Assembly (NCBI GenBank): GCA_045634325.1
Contig: JAZRAA010000008.1
Span: forward strand, 1 to 25,651
Direction: 5' to 3'
DNA: 25,651 bases
Source of the DNA: URNF01 sp045634325
GTDB taxonomy: Bacteria; Bacillota; Clostridia; Oscillospirales; Acutalibacteraceae
Shown here: positions 20,397 through 25,651 of the stretch, one piece after another
Layout: every line of letters starts with the position of its first letter
Numbering within the stretch: position 1 is the first letter of the stretch
Made by a program: the position numbers and the translations under genes
The notes under the pieces: model-generated
The model's input: only the letters and a program-made list of their open reading frames with translations
The model's database searches: none
Told to the model about the DNA's origin: nothing

Positions 20397-21123
20397 AAAG
20401 CATACCGGCAAATCATATTTGGCGTATACCGACAACGAAACAGCGCTTGTTGTAGAAGCGTATAAAAAGTTGCGTGCGAATTTATTGTTTTCTCTTGCCC
20501 CCATTCAAGAAAAAATTATCATCGTGTCTTCTCCCGAACCCAACGTGGGTAAATCCACCGTTTGCGGTAATTTGGCCGTGATGATGGCACAGACCGGCAG
20601 CAAGGTGTTGCTGATTGACGCGGATTTGCGTAAACCTACTTTGCATCGTATGTTTCAAGTGCTGAAAGGCGATGGCTTGACCCGCTATCTCATTAATTTG
20701 TGTGATTGGCAAGAGTGTGTGAAAAAGCAAGTGGCACCGGGCGTGGATTTGATGCCGTCAGGTCCTATTCCGCCCAACCCTTCGGAATTGCTCGGCTCCA
20801 GTCGTATGGCCAATTTATTGGAAATCGTTTCTCAGCAATATGATTATGTGTTTGTTGATATGCCGCCTGTGAACGTTGTCACCGATGCATTGGTGTTGGC
20901 GGCGCGTGCGGCGGGTGTGGTGTTGCTCAGTCGTTATAACAGCACCACCTATGATGATATGCGTGAAGCAGTGGCCAGTATACAGAATGTGCACGGCAAC
21001 CTGCTCGGCGTGATCGTCAATGATTATCGCTACGAAGGCGAAGAAAAGCAACGTCAATATTACAGAAAACGGTATGGGTATAAGTATGTTTATACGAGCA
21101 AGCAAGAACCCCTTAAAGATTGA
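20389..21123 (+). CDS. BY-type protein tyrosine kinase (CpsD/YwqD-like)
   Basis: A 244-residue cytoplasmic bacterial tyrosine kinase that works with the Wzz-like protein encoded immediately upstream. The kinase has the Walker A SPEPNVGKS (48-56), Walker A' LLIDADLRKP (74-83) and Walker B VFVDMPP (154-160). An N-terminal EAYKKLRANL motif (23-32) mediates assembly in relatives. The C-terminus carries the autophosphorylation cluster RQYYRKRYGYKYVY (222-235) with six tyrosines. ATG 20389 is chosen because AAAGGGGG (20372-20379) is 9 bases upstream; the ATG at 20380 abuts it. It overlaps the Wzz gene by 8 bases, and its 3' end overlaps the phosphatase gene. Function: phosphorylation-driven control of envelope polysaccharide synthesis. 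Confidence 0.93.
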   Translation: MRKKHTGKSYLAYTDNETALVVEAYKKLRANLLFSLAPIQEKIIIVSSPEPNVGKSTVCGNLAVMMAQTGSKVLLIDADLRKPTLHRMFQVLKGDGLTRYLINLCDWQECVKKQVAPGVDLMPSGPIPPNPSELLGSSRMANLLEIVSQQYDYVFVDMPPVNVVTDALVLAARAAGVVLLSRYNSTTYDDMREAVASIQNVHGNLLGVIVNDYRYEGEEKQRQYYRKRYGYKYVYTSKQEPLKD

Positions 21124-21814
21124 TTGCCATACCCATATTTTGCCGGGTATGGACGATGGCGCGCAGGATGTACAGCAAGCAGTTGAAATGCTGGCTCTAT
21201 CGCATAAATATGGTGTGCAAACGCTGTTACTTACCCCACATTATTGCGTGAGCGCAGAAACGCCTGCGGATTTTTTGCAACGGCGAGATGCGGCTTTGCA
21301 TGAACTGCAATCGGCATACACTGAGGATTTACCGCGCTTGATTGCGGGTGCTGAGGTGCGTTTGGAAAAGAAGTTGTCTGCTGCAGTTGACGTTCAAAAA
21401 TTGTGCATCGGCGATTCGGCGTATATGTTGTTGGAGATGCCGTATGCCCCGCTCGACAATTGGATGATAGAGGAAATTGAAGCGATATGCTTTGAGCGTG
21501 GTTGCAAACCGATTTTTGCACATTTGCCGCGGTATGCCGGCTATTACAGCGAGGAAGATTTCGCGGAATTGTGCACGTTCCCCGATGCGTTGGTGCAAGT
21601 CAATGCCGAGGATATGTTGTTCAAACCCGCTCGCAAGCGGGTGCGCAAGTGGATAGAACGTGGTGTGCCGGTGGTGTTTGGCAGTGATTGTCATAACATG
21701 ACTGATCGTTGTCCCAATTTGGATGTGGCGGAAAGACATATTGCCAAAGCGGTTGGCGGTGTGTCGCCGGTACAAGAAATGCATACCATTGCTACCGAAC
21801 TGAACTGGTTATAA
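21086..21814 (+). CDS. CpsB/CapC-type PHP-domain tyrosine phosphatase
   Basis: A 242-residue metal-dependent phosphatase of the PHP family, which in relatives removes phosphate from the BY-kinase tail. Metal-binding motifs are clear: DCHTHILPGMDDG (from about residue 15), TPHYCV, GAEVRLE, FAHLPRY and GSDCHNM. The frame starts inside the kinase gene, and the exact start is uncertain. ATG 21086 is used here; ATG 21074 is also in frame, and neither has a clear ribosome site, so translation is probably coupled to the kinase. Relatives usually begin only a few residues before the first His motif. It is the last gene of the operon and is closed by a strong terminator. No glycosyltransferase or flippase gene follows. 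Confidence 0.92.
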   Translation: MFIRASKNPLKIDCHTHILPGMDDGAQDVQQAVEMLALSHKYGVQTLLLTPHYCVSAETPADFLQRRDAALHELQSAYTEDLPRLIAGAEVRLEKKLSAAVDVQKLCIGDSAYMLLEMPYAPLDNWMIEEIEAICFERGCKPIFAHLPRYAGYYSEEDFAELCTFPDALVQVNAEDMLFKPARKRVRKWIERGVPVVFGSDCHNMTDRCPNLDVAERHIAKAVGGVSPVQEMHTIATELNWL

Positions 21815-21818
21815 GAAT

Positions 21819-21852
21819 AAAATCGCAGTACGCAAGCGCGTACTGCGATTTT
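21819..21852. terminator. Terminator of the eight-gene operon (bidirectional)
   Basis: AAAATCGCAGTACGC (21819-21833) and GCGTACTGCGATTTT (21838-21852) form a perfect 15-bp stem with loop AAGC and flanking T/A runs. It serves the operon on the plus strand and trmL on the minus strand, whose stop is at 21856. Confidence 0.93.
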
Positions 21853-21855
21853 TGT

Positions 21856-22356
21856 TTACCAATCAAATTTGGTTAGTTTTCCCATGGTGCGCATGGTGGG
21901 GTAGTTCCACTGTCGCAATACTTCATAAGCGCCCACTGCAACTGCGTTGGAGAGATTTAACGAGCGTGCGCTGTCATTGTCAATCATGGGAAGTCGCACA
22001 CACTTTTCGGGGTTGTCGTGCAGCAATTGTTCGGGTAATCCTGCGGTTTCTTTGCCGAACACCAAATATGCCCCGTCGGGATAGGAAACTTCCGAATGGA
22101 TTTTTTGCGCTTTGGTGGAAAAATAAAAGAAAGGTCCTTCATTTTTCTCAAAAAATTCATCGAGATTTTTATAATAGGTGATATCCAACAGATGCCAATA
22201 ATCTAAACCTGCGCGTTTTAGTTTTTTATCGTCAATTTTAAATCCCATCGGTTCCACCAAATGCAATCGTGCGCCCGTAGCGGCGCAAGTGCGACTGATA
22301 TTGCCGGTGTTTTGCGGGATTTCAGGTTCAACCAAAACGATATTGAGAGTGGACAT
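21856..22356 (-). CDS. trmL: tRNA (cytidine/uridine-34-2'-O)-methyltransferase TrmL
   Basis: A 166-residue SPOUT-fold methyltransferase. TrmL dimers methylate the ribose of the wobble nucleotide in certain leucine tRNAs using S-adenosylmethionine. Motifs LVEPEIPQNTGNISRTCAAT (8-27), GARLHLVEPMGF, YLVFGKETAGLP (about 96-107) and LPMIDNDSARSLNLSNAVAV (about 120-139) cover the family core, including the knotted cofactor site. Length is normal for the minimal enzyme. ATG 22356 is supported by AAGGAGG 7 bases upstream; a longer reading frame extends to 22677 but runs through its promoter and a divergent gene. It is a single-gene unit. Confidence 0.95.
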   Translation of the reverse strand: MSTLNIVLVEPEIPQNTGNISRTCAATGARLHLVEPMGFKIDDKKLKRAGLDYWHLLDITYYKNLDEFFEKNEGPFFYFSTKAQKIHSEVSYPDGAYLVFGKETAGLPEQLLHDNPEKCVRLPMIDNDSARSLNLSNAVAVGAYEVLRQWNYPTMRTMGKLTKFDW

Positions 22357-22389
22357 GGGGAAGCCTCCTTGACCGTGTACTATTTGGTG

Positions 22390-22418
22390 ATTATACGACT
22401 TTTTTTCAAAAAAAGCAA
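22390..22418 (-). promoter_or_regulatory. Sigma-A promoter of trmL
   Basis: On the minus strand TTGCTT (22418-22413), 17 bases, TATAAT (22395-22390). The hexamers are identical to those of the ABC-F gene promoter. Confidence 0.75.
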
Positions 22419-22424
22419 GTAAAC

Positions 22425-22455
22425 TCATAAAAGTATTGCGAGAGCACATACTAAT
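22425..22455 (+). promoter_or_regulatory. Possible sporulation-type (sigma-E-like) promoter
   Basis: TCATAAA (22425-22431), 15 bases, CATACTAAT (22447-22455). This resembles the sigma-E pattern (-35 near kmATATT, -10 near CATACAnT). No good sigma-A promoter was found at this place. The assignment rests on a short pattern and is weak. Confidence 0.25.
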
Positions 22456-22476
22456 GCCGGAAAGGAGGCGTTGGTT

Positions 22477-22653
22477 ATGAAAAATATGATGAAAATGGCA
22501 AAAGGCGTTGGTATTGGTATGGCGCTGGGATGTGTGGCAGGTGCTATCGGCAGTTATTATCTGTATGATAATCGAAAAAGCGTCAAACGCAATATGGGAC
22601 GCGCTTTGCGGTCGGTAGGGGATTTGGTGGATACCGTCACCGGCTTTTTTTGA
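22477..22653 (+). CDS. Small YtxH-like membrane protein
   Basis: A 58-residue protein with one glycine-rich membrane helix (about residues 8-28, AKGVGIGMALGCVAGAIGSY) followed by YLYDNRKSVKRNMGRALRSV and a short amphipathic end. The design resembles YtxH-type small membrane proteins, whose role is not settled. The start is ATG 22477, 8 bases after AAAGGAGG (22461-22468). A TTG six bases earlier is less suitable. It lies divergently from trmL and is closed by its own terminator, so it is clearly a separate gene. A possible sporulation promoter precedes it. Confidence 0.75.
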   Translation: MKNMMKMAKGVGIGMALGCVAGAIGSYYLYDNRKSVKRNMGRALRSVGDLVDTVTGFF

Positions 22654-22662
22654 AACCAAAGC

Positions 22663-22692
22663 ACCTCTCTGCTGCAAACAGAGAGGTTTTTT
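22663..22692 (+). terminator. Terminator of the YtxH-like gene
   Basis: CCTCTCTG (22664-22671) and CAGAGAGG (22679-22686) form a perfect 8-bp stem with a 7-base loop, followed by six T residues. Confidence 0.92.
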
Positions 22693-22737
22693 ATTGCTGA
22701 AAAACTTAAGAAATTATATTTTTTTCGTTACAAACAC

Positions 22738-22766
22738 TTTACAAATACCTATAAAAGCGGTAAAAT
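22738..22766 (+). promoter_or_regulatory. Promoter of purC
   Basis: TTTACA (22738-22743), 17-base spacer, TAAAAT (22761-22766). No purine riboswitch or PurBox-like motif was recognised between it and the gene. Confidence 0.6.
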
Positions 22767-22804
22767 AAAGCATCATATTCGTTTCGAAAGGAAGTACTGA
22801 TGTT

Positions 22805-23488
22805 ATGAAAAAAGTATATACCGGCAAAACTAAAGATGTGTACAGCTTGGATAACGGCAATGTGATGCTGAAATTCAAGGACGACTGCACCGGAAAAGAC
22901 GGCGTGTTTGATCCGGGTGAGAATACGGTGGGACTGACCATTGAAGGTATCGGTAAGGCAAACTTGCAGACTTCCGTTTACTATTTTGAGATGCTCAAAG
23001 CTGCCGGCATCAAAACACATTATGTAGATGCTAATATTGACGATGCGACCATGGAAGTGTTGCCCGCCACAGTGTTCGGACACGGCTTGGAGGTCATCTG
23101 TCGTTTGGTGGCTACCGGCAGCTTTATTCGCCGCTATGGTGAATATATTGAAGACGGCACCGTTTTGGAAGGCGGCTATGTAGAATGCACCTTCAAAAAT
23201 GATGAAAAAGGTGACCCGCTGGTTACCGGTGAAGGCCTTGCTGCTTTGGGTGTTATGACCCCCGAAATGTTCGAAAGCATGAAAGAACAGACCCTTAAAA
23301 TCACTAAGATTGTTGCAGATGACCTGAAAACTATCGGTCTGGATTTGTGGGATATTAAATTCGAGTTTGGTTATAACAACGGCGAAGTCATCCTCATTGA
23401 CGAAATCGCTTCCGGTAATATGCGTGTCTATAAAGGTGATACCATTGTTGATCCGGTGGAACTCACTCGCCTTATCCTGAACAGATAA
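22805..23488 (+). CDS. purC: Phosphoribosylaminoimidazole-succinocarboxamide synthase (SAICAR synthetase)
   Basis: A 227-residue PurC, which joins CAIR and aspartate with ATP to make SAICAR in de novo purine synthesis. The N-terminal KKVYTGKTKDVYSL, EVICRLVATGSFIRRYG (about 97-113) with the conserved substrate-binding Arg residues, and the C-terminal WDIKFEFG (about 182-189) with LIDEIASGNMRV are all present. Length is slightly under the usual 235-240, but the core is complete. AAAGGAAG lies about 8 bases upstream of ATG 22805. It is a stand-alone unit with its own promoter and terminator; no other pur gene is in the window, although purC is usually part of a pur operon. Confidence 0.95.
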   Translation: MKKVYTGKTKDVYSLDNGNVMLKFKDDCTGKDGVFDPGENTVGLTIEGIGKANLQTSVYYFEMLKAAGIKTHYVDANIDDATMEVLPATVFGHGLEVICRLVATGSFIRRYGEYIEDGTVLEGGYVECTFKNDEKGDPLVTGEGLAALGVMTPEMFESMKEQTLKITKIVADDLKTIGLDLWDIKFEFGYNNGEVILIDEIASGNMRVYKGDTIVDPVELTRLILNR

Positions 23489-23501
23489 TATGCAAAAACA
23501 T

Positions 23502-23536
23502 CCCCGCCGCAACTAATGTTGCGGCGGGGCATTTTT
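23502..23536 (+). terminator. Terminator of purC
   Basis: A perfect 12-bp GC-rich stem (CCCCGCCGCAAC at 23502-23513, complement at 23518-23529), loop TAAT, followed by CATTTTT. An A-rich left flank may make it work in both directions. A second, AT-rich hairpin-like stretch follows at about 23543-23573. Confidence 0.92.
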
Positions 23537-23583
23537 GTTTTATGGTATTTTCGACAAAAATACTGATTTTTTAAAAACACCCA

Positions 23584-23612
23584 TTGACAAACCGAAATAT
23601 GTGTACTACAAT
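23584..23612 (+). promoter_or_regulatory. Strong sigma-A promoter of the DUF6514-like gene
   Basis: TTGACA (23584-23589), 17 bases, TACAAT (23607-23612). The leader to ATG 23668 is about 50 bases. Confidence 0.8.
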
Positions 23613-23667
23613 GTGAAAAGGTGAAATAAATTCACAATAAAATCTTTTTTTACACACGGAGGCGCAG

Positions 23668-23898
23668 ATGGTTGTATATACATTGATAAAAGAAAAAATT
23701 ATGACCGATTGCGGTGCGTCTCTTAATTGTTATGGCATTGCGGCCTACAGTTTATGTTGGCGAGGGGTGCGCTGTTGCTTGAAAGTGAGGGACATATCTG
23801 CTGACCGTCAACAGATGCTTCAGCTGGCATGGGATTGTACACGCGGGCAATTGGCGGTGACGCAGTTGATGGATGTGCTGGAAGATAGATTAGGGTAG
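23668..23898 (+). CDS. DUF6514-like small protein
   Basis: A 76-residue cytoplasmic protein. The layout VYTLIKEKIMTDCG, then CYGIAAYSLCWRGVRC, RDISADRQQMLQLAWDC and QLMDVLEDRLG matches small clostridial DUF6514-type proteins as I remember them. Their function is not known. A three-stranded sheet followed by two helices is a reasonable guess. It contains six cysteines, many for its size. GGAGG lies 6-7 bases upstream of ATG 23668. The next gene starts 68 bases later with no terminator between, so they may be co-transcribed from the strong promoter at 23584. Confidence 0.7.
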   Translation: MVVYTLIKEKIMTDCGASLNCYGIAAYSLCWRGVRCCLKVRDISADRQQMLQLAWDCTRGQLAVTQLMDVLEDRLG

Positions 23899-23966
23899 CC
23901 AAAGTATGCAAGTTTGTATCACAAAATCCGATGCAGTTTAAATGCTTTGGATGAGAGAGGTAATAT

Positions 23967-24590
23967 ATGCAAAATTGTTTTAAATACAGCAGGTTTCGGC
24001 AGGAGGATGTGCTCAATAACTGCTCGAATGCTTGCTTGATATCGGCGATTGCCGCCTTGTTTGAGCGGGATGAATATTTGTTTGAACGGGATGTGCATGA
24101 GGTATCCATCAATCATCGACTGGCAAATTATTTGGAATATTATTTGCAACAGCAGGCTGAAAATCCTTTGTTGTTTGCGGAAATTGAGTACAATCGTTTA
24201 TATCGTTTTGATCTGCATGATGGAAGCGGGCAGATGTCTTTTTTGCAAGATTTACCTAATCTGCTGGATATCATGAAAAAAGGGAAATATGTCCGTCCGG
24301 ACATTGTCATTCATGAGCGGGGACGCCGCAATTTGTGTTGGATAGAGGTGAAAATAGGGGAGAACATCGGCGTTTGCGAATATGATAAACGGAAATGTTA
24401 CTTAGCGTGTCGGCAATTTGATTTTGAACAGGCAGTTTCCTTGCTCATCAATTACAGAGCAAAGTCAGTGGTCGTGCACACTTTCAACAAATATACGGAT
24501 GATATACTGGTGGATACCGTCTCGCTGAAAGGATATCCTGAAATCGAGAGCAGTACTTGGGGAAAATACTGCGCAGGCCTCTATATTTAA
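23967..24590 (+). CDS. Unknown protein with PD-(D/E)XK nuclease-like motif
   Basis: A 207-residue soluble protein whose family I cannot name. An N-terminal helical part contains HEVSINHRLANYLEYYLQQQ (about 44-63), followed by AEIEYNRLYRFDLHD. The central core KYVRPDIVIHERGRRNLCWI then EVKIG (about 107-131) gives the spacing Asp112...Glu127-x-Lys129 of a PD-(D/E)XK nuclease active site, with Glu45 or Glu72/Glu74 as possible further acid. Similar small proteins (SINHRLA..., PDIIVH-RG..., IEVK) occur scattered near mobile DNA in many bacteria, and their activity is unproven. AGAGAGG lies about 8 bases before ATG 23967. It is unlike its housekeeping neighbours and is followed by a long imperfect palindrome, which suggests an accessory origin. 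Confidence 0.8.
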   Translation: MQNCFKYSRFRQEDVLNNCSNACLISAIAALFERDEYLFERDVHEVSINHRLANYLEYYLQQQAENPLLFAEIEYNRLYRFDLHDGSGQMSFLQDLPNLLDIMKKGKYVRPDIVIHERGRRNLCWIEVKIGENIGVCEYDKRKCYLACRQFDFEQAVSLLINYRAKSVVVHTFNKYTDDILVDTVSLKGYPEIESSTWGKYCAGLYI

Positions 24591-24592
24591 GC

Positions 24593-24670
24593 AAAAAAAC
24601 CGCCAACCTTCGATGTGTAGAACAGGGTGATGTTGCCTTGTTCTTATACGGATAGGTTGGTGGTTTTTGT
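24593..24670. repeat. Long imperfect palindrome, terminator-like
   Basis: Arms of about 35 bases pair imperfectly: AAAAACCGCCAACCT (24595-24609) with AGGTTGGTGGTTTTT (24654-24668, one G-U), then GTGTAGAACAGGG with CCTTGTTCTTATAC nearer the centre. The TTTTTGT end allows it to act as a terminator for the gene ending at 24590. It is far longer than the other terminators in the window. Confidence 0.8.
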
Positions 24671-24735
24671 CTTATTCTACGCGGCGTTTGCACGATTATT
24701 CGCATTTTAAGATAAAGTGGGTAAAAGATAGATTT

Positions 24736-24759
24736 TAACTTGTAAAAATGGGCAAGTTA
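24736..24759. promoter_or_regulatory. Inverted-repeat operator candidate in the promoter
   Basis: TAACTTG (24736-24742) and CAAGTTA (24753-24759) are exact complements 10 bases apart. They overlap the -35 and the spacer of the promoter at 24740-24768, a typical repressor position. Confidence 0.4.
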
Positions 24760-24768
24760 TGTTACATT
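24740..24768 (+). promoter_or_regulatory. Promoter of the secreted-protein gene
   Basis: TTGTAA (24740-24745), 17 bases, TACATT (24763-24768). The leader to GTG 24827 is about 50 bases. Confidence 0.6.
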
Positions 24769-24826
24769 TTATATGTATAGATATATTCATTTCTTGTGTA
24801 TTTCAATATGAGAGAGGAGTTTTTTT

Positions 24827-25651
24827 GTGCAAAACACGAAAGTATGGAAATCCATAGGAGCAGTTGCCTTGGTATTGGCGCTGTTGGCAAGCGTTTTCTC
24901 TGCAGTAGGCTTGCTGTTCGGTCAAGCGGATGTTGTCTTGGCCGATACTTCCGAAAAATTTGTAGCAGATTTTTCGGAGCTTGCAGCATTGGGCGGCGAT
25001 GTCGTAACCGAGGACGGTTATGCGACAGCGTACACCCCCTCTACCGACACGACCTCCGTGGACGGCAAACTCAATAACTGGATGCGTGAAAGATTCGCAA
25101 CCAAAACCAACTATGTGTACAGTACATATCGTAGCTGGTTTGGTCAGTTGTCTGACGAAATCAGTGACAAGGAAACCACCGGTTGGGGCGGCAACGGTCC
25201 CGAGAGCGGCTTCCGTGTACACCCTGAAGGTTTGATGCAGCGTGTGGTTGGTGTGTACGCAACCGAAATGTTGCGTCGTGTTGACACCATCATTCCGCAG
25301 TTTAACGGCGAGAATGTGCAGCTCAAAAACTTCAAAATGACCATCAAATATCGCACCCGTTTGCAAAGCTACCGCGGTGCTATCGTGGTCGGTTTTGACG
25401 AGGCTGATGCGGGTAACAATATTGTTCATACCAACGGATATTATGCAAGCACCAGACGCATGGTGACCGGCTCTACATTGGTGCTCGGTAATGGCTCGGG
25501 TGTTGAAACGCGCGGTGCCGACAATGGTGCTGCTGAAAGAGACGGTTGGGTATTCTACAACCGCACCGAAATCATCAGTTCTACTACCGTTGACGATAAA
25601 TACAATACCGGATTTGGTCAAGAATTGGTTCTCGGTGAACAAACCGGCGAC
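24827..25651 (+). CDS. Secreted protein of unknown function, 3' end outside window (partial)
   Basis: The first 275 codons of an exported protein whose frame is open to the right edge. GTG 24827 is preceded by AGAGGAG with 7 bases between. A signal peptide is clear: KVWK, then the hydrophobic core IGAVALVLALLASVFSAVGL, with probable cleavage after VLA at residue 39. The mature part is Thr, Asn, Gly and Asp rich (KFVADFSELAALGGDVVTED, GWGGNGPESGFRVHPEGL, VQLKNFKMTIKYRTRLQSYR, TNGYYASTRRMVTGSTLVLG). Its alternating pattern suggests a beta-sandwich, possibly lectin/LamG-like, as in surface carbohydrate-binding proteins, but no motif proves it. It has its own promoter with a possible operator, so expression may be controlled. 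Confidence 0.85.
   Translation, partial: MQNTKVWKSIGAVALVLALLASVFSAVGLLFGQADVVLADTSEKFVADFSELAALGGDVVTEDGYATAYTPSTDTTSVDGKLNNWMRERFATKTNYVYSTYRSWFGQLSDEISDKETTGWGGNGPESGFRVHPEGLMQRVVGVYATEMLRRVDTIIPQFNGENVQLKNFKMTIKYRTRLQSYRGAIVVGFDEADAGNNIVHTNGYYASTRRMVTGSTLVLGNGSGVETRGADNGAAERDGWVFYNRTEIISSTTVDDKYNTGFGQELVLGEQTGD

Overview
The window most likely comes from a spore-forming anaerobic Firmicute of the Clostridia (Oscillospiraceae/Ruminococcaceae-like). Supporting points are an alpha/beta-type small acid-soluble spore protein, ZapA next to a U32 peptidase-family protein, a clostridial Wzz/BY-kinase/PHP-phosphatase triad, a DUF6514-like protein, strong Shine-Dalgarno sites and many TTGACA-17-TATAAT type promoters. 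Species cannot be named from the sequence alone.

Layout. (1) 1-3.6 kb looks like accessory DNA: the 3' part of a large serine recombinase, a TfoX-N-domain protein, an AT-rich orphan gene of unknown function, then a minus-strand tRNA-Ala(GGC) enclosed by a 15-bp inverted repeat, with a second 5'-half tRNA remnant between it and its promoter. (2) 3.7-7.1 kb: Nudix hydrolase and CDF cation transporter in one unit, then mgtE behind a structured leader with a small reading frame and two terminator-like hairpins. (3) 7.2-13.5 kb: housekeeping genes: an ABC-F ATPase with one decayed ATP site (minus), zapA plus U32 protein (plus), an SASP gene (minus) and mnmA-trmO (minus). (4) 13.6-15.7 kb: a Thr-rich membrane-anchored exported protein, a small unknown protein and tRNA-Gly(CCC).

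(5) 15.8-21.85 kb is the most interesting part. One perfect promoter (TTGACA-17-TATAAT) and one strong terminator bracket eight tightly packed genes: HPr-kinase-like ATPase, PqqD-like RRE protein, S24/S26 peptidase, ABC exporter, VanZ-like membrane protein, Wzz-type polysaccharide co-polymerase, BY-tyrosine kinase and CpsB-type PHP phosphatase. The first four resemble the accessory half of a lasso/RiPP pathway, but no precursor or cyclase gene is visible. The last three are the regulatory triad of capsule/EPS loci, but without glycosyltransferases. The operon therefore looks like an orphan peptide-processing/export module joined to a cell-envelope polymer control module.

(6) 21.85-25.65 kb: trmL (minus), a small YtxH-like membrane protein, a stand-alone purC, a DUF6514-like protein, an orphan protein with a PD-(D/E)XK-like nuclease motif followed by a long imperfect palindrome, and the start of a secreted protein that runs off the right edge. 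Nearly every unit has its own recognisable promoter and intrinsic terminator.
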